Of a stretch of DNA of 64,000 nt, positions 59,447-64,000 are shown in pieces. Within the stretch, counting starts at the first letter, position 1. Each line of letters begins with the position of its first letter. Origin of the DNA: Pseudomonas putida (GTDB taxonomy: Bacteria > Pseudomonadota > Gammaproteobacteria > Pseudomonadales > Pseudomonadaceae); NCBI RefSeq assembly GCF_009883635.2, contig NZ_CP026115.2, forward strand, positions 1-64,000, read 5' to 3'. The notes beneath the pieces are model-generated. The model was given only the letters and a program-made list of their open reading frames with translations, ran no database searches and was not told the DNA's origin. Position numbers and translations under genes: made by a program.

Positions 59447-61164
59447 GCCACCTCCCGGCGCTTGGCCGCCAAGTGGTTGGCGGCCACGTAGGCAAAGGTC
59501 ATGGCCGGGCCCAGGGTGCCGCCAGCACCGGGGTAGCTGGTGCCCATCACCGAGGCCGAGCAGTTGCCGATGGCATACAGGCCGGCGATCACCGAGCCGT
59601 CTTCACGCAGTACCTGGGCCTGGGCATTGGTCAGCAGGCCGCCCTTGGTGCCGATGTCACCGGCATCCAGGCGCATGGCGTAGTACGGCCCCTTGCTTAG
59701 CGGTGCCAGGCACGGGTTGGGTTTGATGTTGCAGTCGCCGTAGTAGCGGTCGAAGACATTGCCGCCGCGGCCGAAGTCCAGGTCGACCCCGGTGCGCGCA
59801 TAGTCGTTGACCTGGGCCACGGTGCCGGCCAGGCCCTGGGCGTCGATGCCGATCTTGCCGGCCAAGGCCTCCAGAGTCTCGGCCTTCCAGTACAAGGTGT
59901 CGCGCCACTCCGGGCGCAAGCGGCTGTCGGGCATGACCTGGGCCGGCATCAACGGGCCCATGGCGTAGTTGAAGCGGAAGTGCCCGTCGAAGATCACCCA
60001 GGCCGGCACCGAACCACCGCCGGTGCGGGCGTTGTCGCGGTGCATGGCGTCGACGAATTCCAGGTACGGTGCGGCTTCGTTGACGAATCGCCGGCCCTCG
60101 CCATTGACCACGATGGCGCCGGGGAAGGCGCGTTCGGCGAAAATGCCACGGGGCTTGTCTTCACCCGGCACGGCGATGGTTGGCGCCCACCAGGCCCAGT
60201 CCATCAGTGCGGTGGCCGCGCCCTGGGCCAGGCCAGCCTGCAGCGCGGCGCCGGTGTTGTTGCCCGGTGGCGTGGCGCTCCAGGCCATGCGCGTCGGCTT
60301 GGGCAGGTACTGTTCACGCAAGGCCTGGTTCTGCTCGAAGCCGCCAGACGCCAGGATCACCCCGTGACGGGCCTGCAGCGCGAGCTCGCGGCCCTCGCGG
60401 TAGATGCGCACGCCGCTGACCCGGCCCTGCTCCACGATCAGTTCACGGAAGTCGCTGTTCAGCCAAAGCGGCACGTTGCGGTCCATCAGCGAGCGGCGCA
60501 GCGAACACACCAGCGAGCTGCCCAGCGCCGCACGGCGGTCGAAACGGCTTTTGCGGCGCCACTTGAAGTCGAGCTTGTAGCGCAGCATCAGCCGCAGGAT
60601 CAGCAGGCGCCAGCCAAAACCTCGGGCCATGGCCTTGTGCGCGTCGCGCGCAGTCCAGGCGATACGGCCCATCAGCAGGGTCGAGGGTGACGGCTTGCGC
60701 AGGTTGTCGAGCTCGGCACCGAGCAGGCTGCTGTCGAACAGTTCCGGGTCGAGGGTGCGCCCGCCGGGCAAGGCGCCGGGCAGGTGCGGGTAGTAATCGG
60801 GGTACTTCGCCGCCACCGCATAGCGCACGCGGCTGCAGCGGGTGAGCGCCTCGATCATCTTCGGCGCGTTGTCCAGGTAGGCCTCAAGGCGGGCCGGGTC
60901 GACCTGGCCAGCGGCCGCTGCATCGAGGTAGCGGCGTGCCTGCTCGAGGCTGTCGTTGCCGCCCTGGCGGGCGAAGTAGTGATTGTTGGGGATCCAGATG
61001 CCACCCCCGGAAATGGCCGAGGTGCCGCCGAACTTGTCGCTCTTTTCCAGAACCAGCACGCTGAAGCCCTGGTCGGCAAGGAACACCGCCGAGGTCATCG
61101 CGCCGGCCCCCGAGCCGACCACTATCACGTCGTACTGGGTTTGAGACTGATCTTGAGCCGTCAT
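59443..61164 (-). CDS. kstD: 3-ketosteroid Delta1-dehydrogenase KstD/TesH
   Basis: 573 residues. FAD motif VIVVGSGAGAMTSAVFLADQ at about 14-33, SAISGGGIWIPNN, IVVNGEGRRFVNEAAPY, conserved Tyr pair in KGPYYAMRLDAGD, and the SYPGAGGTLGPAMTFAY tail with the catalytic-site glycine. It introduces the C1-C2 double bond into ring A, which together with 9-alpha-hydroxylation opens ring B. No good ribosome site is seen; the leader is instead GGCACAACAACA before the ATG, a CA-motif-like tract that may control translation. First gene of a three-gene operon, with the box 100 bp upstream. Confidence 0.9.
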   Translation of the reverse strand: MTAQDQSQTQYDVIVVGSGAGAMTSAVFLADQGFSVLVLEKSDKFGGTSAISGGGIWIPNNHYFARQGGNDSLEQARRYLDAAAAGQVDPARLEAYLDNAPKMIEALTRCSRVRYAVAAKYPDYYPHLPGALPGGRTLDPELFDSSLLGAELDNLRKPSPSTLLMGRIAWTARDAHKAMARGFGWRLLILRLMLRYKLDFKWRRKSRFDRRAALGSSLVCSLRRSLMDRNVPLWLNSDFRELIVEQGRVSGVRIYREGRELALQARHGVILASGGFEQNQALREQYLPKPTRMAWSATPPGNNTGAALQAGLAQGAATALMDWAWWAPTIAVPGEDKPRGIFAERAFPGAIVVNGEGRRFVNEAAPYLEFVDAMHRDNARTGGGSVPAWVIFDGHFRFNYAMGPLMPAQVMPDSRLRPEWRDTLYWKAETLEALAGKIGIDAQGLAGTVAQVNDYARTGVDLDFGRGGNVFDRYYGDCNIKPNPCLAPLSKGPYYAMRLDAGDIGTKGGLLTNAQAQVLREDGSVIAGLYAIGNCSASVMGTSYPGAGGTLGPAMTFAYVAANHLAAKRREVA

Positions 61165-61174
61165 TGTTGTTGTG
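61164..61174 (-). promoter_or_regulatory. Candidate Hfq/Crc (CA) motif at the kstD start
   Basis: Minus strand CACAACAACAATG runs straight into the start codon where a Shine-Dalgarno sequence would be expected. Confidence 0.55.
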
Positions 61175-61197
61175 CCATTCGCTAAGGTCAGGGAAGA

Positions 61198-61229
61198 GCC
61201 GCCAGCACCCTCGCGGTGCGGCTGGCGGC
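61198..61229. repeat. Hairpin in the kstD leader
   Basis: GCCGCCAGC and GCTGGCGGC form perfect 9-bp arms around a 14-base loop. It lies between the box and the kstD start and explains the longer distance there. It has no U-tract, so it is not a clear terminator for the amidase unit. Confidence 0.5.
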
Positions 61230-61264
61230 GTGCATCCCATGATCAGCGCTGGCCGACGGGCACT

Positions 61265-61283
61265 CATCGTCAAAGCGGACTAG
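61265..61283 (-). promoter_or_regulatory. Proposed steroid-regulon box, kstD operon
   Basis: CATCGTC-AAAGCG-GACTAG, including the same spacer as the box at 14072. It lies in the short gap after the amidase stop, 100 bp before the kstD start. Confidence 0.7.
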
Positions 61284-61286
61284 GCG

Positions 61287-62858
61287 CTACAGCTGCGCCC
61301 GACGCCCGGCCCACGGGCGGTCCTGCTCCAGCTGGCTGGCCAGGCGCAGCAGCACATCTTCGCCACCGAGACGGGCGGTGAACAGCATGCCCACCGGCAA
61401 GCCGCCGTCGCTCTGCCCCAGCGGCAGGGAGATCGACGGCTGGCCGCTGACGTTGGCCAGCACGGTGAAGCCGGCGCTGCCCATCGCCCGTTGCGCGTAG
61501 CTGTCCCAGGGCTGGTCGAGGCTGAGCTGGCCGAGGGCCGGGGTGAGGTTGGCGGTGACCGGCGAGAGGATCACATCGAAGCGGGTGAACGGCTGCTCCA
61601 TCGCCGCGCCGATGCGCTCGAAGCTCTGCCGGGCGCGGTACATCGCCTCGCCGTTGGTGGCGCTGGCTCGCTTTAGCACCACCTGGGTGATCTGCTCCAG
61701 GTCGCCCGGACCTGCCGCGCGGCCCAGCGCCTGCTCGCGCTCGTGCACCAGGCTAGACAGCGCCGTGCCGATCACCGTGCCATGGGCGCCGAACAGCTCG
61801 CGGGGGTCCACGGCCAACTGCAGCTCTTCGAGTTCATGGCCCAAGCCCTGCAACTGCTTGATGGTCTGCTCCAGGGTGGCAGCTACTGCAGGATCCAGCG
61901 GCGCGCCGGTCAGCGACTGGCGCACCACGGCCACCCGCAACTTGCCCGGGGCGCGCTGCAACTCGTCCACGTACGGCCGCTCCAGCGGCGCGCTCCAGTA
62001 GGCGCTGCCGGCTTCGTGGCCCTGCCCGGCATCGAGGAACAGCGCGGTGTCACGCAGCGTGCGCGACACCACATGGCCGACGCTGGCACCGAACCAGCCC
62101 TCGAAATGCAGCGGGCCACTGGGCGTGCGGTACCGGCTGGGCTTGAGCCCGACCAGGCCGCAGTACGACGCCGGGATGCGGATCGAGCCGCCACCGTCGG
62201 TGGCATGGGCCACCGGGACGATGCCGGCGGCCACCGCCGCAGCGGCGCCACCGGATGAGCCACCCGCGCTCATGGCAAGGTTCCACGGGTTGTGGGTCTC
62301 GCCCCAGAGCAGCGATTCGGTGGTGGTGGTCAGGCCGAACTCCGGGCAGGTGGTCTTGCCGAACGGCACCGCGCCGGCCTGCTCGTAGCGGGCAATCAGG
62401 GTGCTGGTGACCGTGGCCGGCGGTGCATCGCGGAACAGCCGGCAGCCATGGGTGGTCGGCGTGCCTTGCAGGTAGGTGTTGAGGTCCTTGAGCAGCAGCG
62501 GCACCCCGGCCAGCGCGCCCTTGGCTCCGTCACCAGCGGCGCGACGACGGGCCAGCAGGGCCTGGGCGTAGGCCTCGTGCAGCATGTTCACGGCGCCGAC
62601 CCTGGGGTTGACGGCGGCATGCCGGGCCAGCGCGGCGGCCAGCAGCTCTTCGCCGCTGAGGCTGCCGGCGCGCACTGCCTCGGCCATCGCCCAGGCGTCC
62701 AGGCCCTGGTAGTCGCTGGCCGACAGGCCGGTGGCTGCTGCGTCGGCAAAGCGCCCCAGCAGGCCGGCGCCCAGGCCGACGGCGCCGGCCTTGAGCACAC
62801 TGCGGCGCGACCAGCTGGAGGCAGTTGTGGAATGCGGATCTTGGGTCTGATTACTCAT
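61287..62858 (-). CDS. Tat-exported amidase-signature hydrolase, candidate bile-salt amidase
   Basis: 523 residues. Twin-arginine signal SRRSVLKAGAVGLGAGLLG near residue 17-35 with AAA at the cleavage region. The amidase-signature triad is visible: Lys in VPLLLKDLN, cis-Ser in SAGGSSGGAAAAV, nucleophile Ser in TDGGGSIRIPAS. Exported amidases of this family have been described as bile-salt amidases in sphingomonads; releasing glycine or taurine from conjugated bile salts is a fitting role here but unproven. I prefer ATG 62858 (AGGA upstream); ATG 62891 overlaps the stop of the upstream gene. The leader has a CA-type tract. Confidence 0.75.
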   Translation of the reverse strand: MSNQTQDPHSTTASSWSRRSVLKAGAVGLGAGLLGRFADAAATGLSASDYQGLDAWAMAEAVRAGSLSGEELLAAALARHAAVNPRVGAVNMLHEAYAQALLARRRAAGDGAKGALAGVPLLLKDLNTYLQGTPTTHGCRLFRDAPPATVTSTLIARYEQAGAVPFGKTTCPEFGLTTTTESLLWGETHNPWNLAMSAGGSSGGAAAAVAAGIVPVAHATDGGGSIRIPASYCGLVGLKPSRYRTPSGPLHFEGWFGASVGHVVSRTLRDTALFLDAGQGHEAGSAYWSAPLERPYVDELQRAPGKLRVAVVRQSLTGAPLDPAVAATLEQTIKQLQGLGHELEELQLAVDPRELFGAHGTVIGTALSSLVHEREQALGRAAGPGDLEQITQVVLKRASATNGEAMYRARQSFERIGAAMEQPFTRFDVILSPVTANLTPALGQLSLDQPWDSYAQRAMGSAGFTVLANVSGQPSISLPLGQSDGGLPVGMLFTARLGGEDVLLRLASQLEQDRPWAGRRAQL

Positions 62859-62890
62859 GGCGTCCTGTTCTTCATTGTTGTAAGTACGCA

Positions 62891-64000
62891 TCAGTCGGCA
62901 GTGACCTGGGCCAGCATGGCGGCGAGGTAGTGCTCGCCATACGGTGGCAGCAGCCCCCACTCGCGGCGCGGGTCGTGTGCCGGGGCCTGGAACACGGTGC
63001 GCAGGTGGCTGAATTCAAGGAAACCCTCGCGTCCGTGATAATGCCCCATGCCCGAGGCGCCGACACCGCCAAATGGCGCATCGTGCAGGGCGGCATGCAT
63101 CATCACGTCGTTGAGCGTCACCCCGCCAGACAGCGTGTGGTTGAGCACCTGCTGCTGCTCTTGCGGGTTCTCGCCGAAGTAGTACAGCGCCAGCGGCCGT
63201 GGCCGGCTGTTGATCTGGGCAATGACCTGGTCCAGCGTGTCATAGGCCAGCACCACCAGCGACGGACCGAAGATTTCTTCGTGCATGATCTGCGCCTGCT
63301 CGGGCGGATTGACCACCACGCTCAAGGGCCGACGGCGTTCATCCGCGCTGCCCGGGGTTACCTCGGGCATCACCTCGACGCGCACGCCAAGCTGTTGCGC
63401 ATCCTGCACTAACGCCTCGACCCGCGCCAGGTGCCGGGTATTGACCACGGCCACCACATCCGGGTTGCCGGCCACGCTCGGGTTCAGCGCACAGTAGGCG
63501 CTGCGCAGCTCGGCGATGAAGCCCTCTTGCATCGCCTGGGGCACATAGACCAGGTCCGGGTTGATGCAGATCTGCCCGGCATTGGTGGCCTTGGCCACGG
63601 CAATACTGTGCGCGGCCTTGGCCAGGTCGGCGCTGGCCGACACGATCACCGGCGACTTGCCGCCCAGCTCCAGGGTTACCGGCACCAGGTTCTGCGCAGC
63701 ATTGGCCATCACCTTGCGCCCCACCGCCGTGCTGCCGGTGAACACCAGGTGGTCGAACGGCTGGGCGGTGAAGGCATCTGCCAGGTCCGGGCCGCCGGTC
63801 ACCACCGCCACCTCCAGCGGGTCGAGGTGCGCGGCGCACAGCTCGGCGACCAGCGCCGCCGTGCGCGGCAGCACCTCGGAGGGTTTGAGGATGGCCCGGT
63901 TACCGGCAGCAAGGGCCGACGCCAGCGGGCTGAAGAGGGTGTACAGCGGGGCATTCCACGTGCCAATGATGCCCACCGTGCCTTTGGGCTGGTAACGCAC
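62891..64000 (-). CDS. Aldehyde dehydrogenase (coniferyl-aldehyde-DH type), 5' end outside window
   Basis: The C-terminal 369 residues are present; roughly 100 are missing beyond the right edge. NAD-site GTVGIIGTWNAPLYTLFSPL, ILKPSEV, FTGSTAVGRKV, general base in LELGGKSPVIV, catalytic Cys in NAGQICINPDLVYVP, and EEIFGPSL. In Pseudomonas sp. Chol1 the aldehyde released by the first side-chain aldolase is oxidised by Sad, and this gene is the only aldehyde dehydrogenase in the window, so that role is likely. Its stop overlaps a possible amidase start by one base, suggesting one operon whose promoter is outside. Confidence 0.8.
   Translation of the reverse strand: MRYQPKGTVGIIGTWNAPLYTLFSPLASALAAGNRAILKPSEVLPRTAALVAELCAAHLDPLEVAVVTGGPDLADAFTAQPFDHLVFTGSTAVGRKVMANAAQNLVPVTLELGGKSPVIVSASADLAKAAHSIAVAKATNAGQICINPDLVYVPQAMQEGFIAELRSAYCALNPSVAGNPDVVAVVNTRHLARVEALVQDAQQLGVRVEVMPEVTPGSADERRRPLSVVVNPPEQAQIMHEEIFGPSLVVLAYDTLDQVIAQINSRPRPLALYYFGENPQEQQQVLNHTLSGGVTLNDVMMHAALHDAPFGGVGASGMGHYHGREGFLEFSHLRTVFQAPAHDPRREWGLLPPYGEHYLAAMLAQVTAD

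Noticed and set aside
1..64000. tRNA, rRNA, integrase, phage attachment site or replication origin
   Set aside because: I looked for cloverleaf-like and rRNA-like stretches, integrases and iterons in the gaps and saw none that I could support.

Overview
The window is GC-rich DNA from a Pseudomonas, most likely of the P. putida group: REP elements of the 'gggcaagcccgctcc' type, ATGA-coupled operons, and A-rich AAYAAYAA leaders of the kind bound by Hfq/Crc. Nearly every gene fits one job, the aerobic 9,10-seco breakdown of steroids, and the side-chain and hydroxysteroid genes point to bile acids as the natural substrates. Functions below come from reading motifs and remembered family members; no database search was run.

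Layout. 1-7 kb: ipdA (cut by the window edge), the ring-A extradiol dioxygenase hsaC, a heteromeric acyl-CoA dehydrogenase pair, an SDR-SDR-SnoaL cassette, and the meta-cleavage hydrolase hsaD. 7-14 kb, minus strand: hsaA (frameshifted), kshB, fadD3-type ligase, a DUF1302 outer-membrane protein, an old-yellow-enzyme reductase. 14-18 kb, plus strand: a 7-alpha-HSDH-like SDR, then hsaE-hsaG-hsaF, which take the ring-A C5 fragment to pyruvate and an acyl-CoA. 18-24.4 kb: an SDR, 3-alpha-HSDH (hsdA), a LuxR-type regulator, an MMPL/RND transporter and a YCF48-like propeller protein. 24.8-33.8 kb: two very large Rhs-family genes that look like a later insertion. 34-42 kb, minus strand: first side-chain operon (OYE, steroid-CoA ligase, metallo-beta-lactamase fold protein, DUF1302 protein, Ltp-type aldolase, DUF35-MaoC fusion). 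42-45 kb: MFS transporter, long REPIN, DUF1329 protein. 45.3-55.2 kb, minus strand: second side-chain operon (CoA ligase, four acyl-CoA dehydrogenases, Ltp aldolase, MaoC, MaoC-DUF35, SDR). 55.3-57 kb: enoyl-CoA hydratase, second REPIN, RAYT transposase. 57-64 kb, minus strand: 3-beta/17-beta-HSDH, a KstD-like flavoprotein, KstD, a Tat-exported amidase and an aldehyde dehydrogenase cut by the right edge.

How it works together (inference from families): conjugated bile salts could be deconjugated by the exported amidase and cross the envelope through the DUF1302/DUF1329/MMPL/YCF48 set and the MFS carrier. HSDHs oxidise the ring hydroxyls. Two rounds of ligase, ACAD, hydratase and aldolase, with an aldehyde dehydrogenase between them, remove the side chain. 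KstD, the second flavoprotein and KshB (KshA is not in the window) open ring B. HsaA/C/D/E/G/F degrade ring A, and FadD3, IpdA and ACADs handle the remaining C/D-ring acid.

The most striking unexplained structure is a repeated 19-bp dyad, CTAGTC-N6-GACGATG, always pointing at a start codon 53-108 bp away, before essentially every steroid transcription unit and not before the Rhs genes. I propose it is the operator of a steroid regulon, with the LuxR-type protein at 19.7-20.9 kb as the best candidate activator. Also notable: a one-base frameshift in hsaA, two inverted-arm REPINs 12 kb apart with their likely RAYT, and DUF35/MaoC fusions in opposite domain orders in the two side-chain operons.
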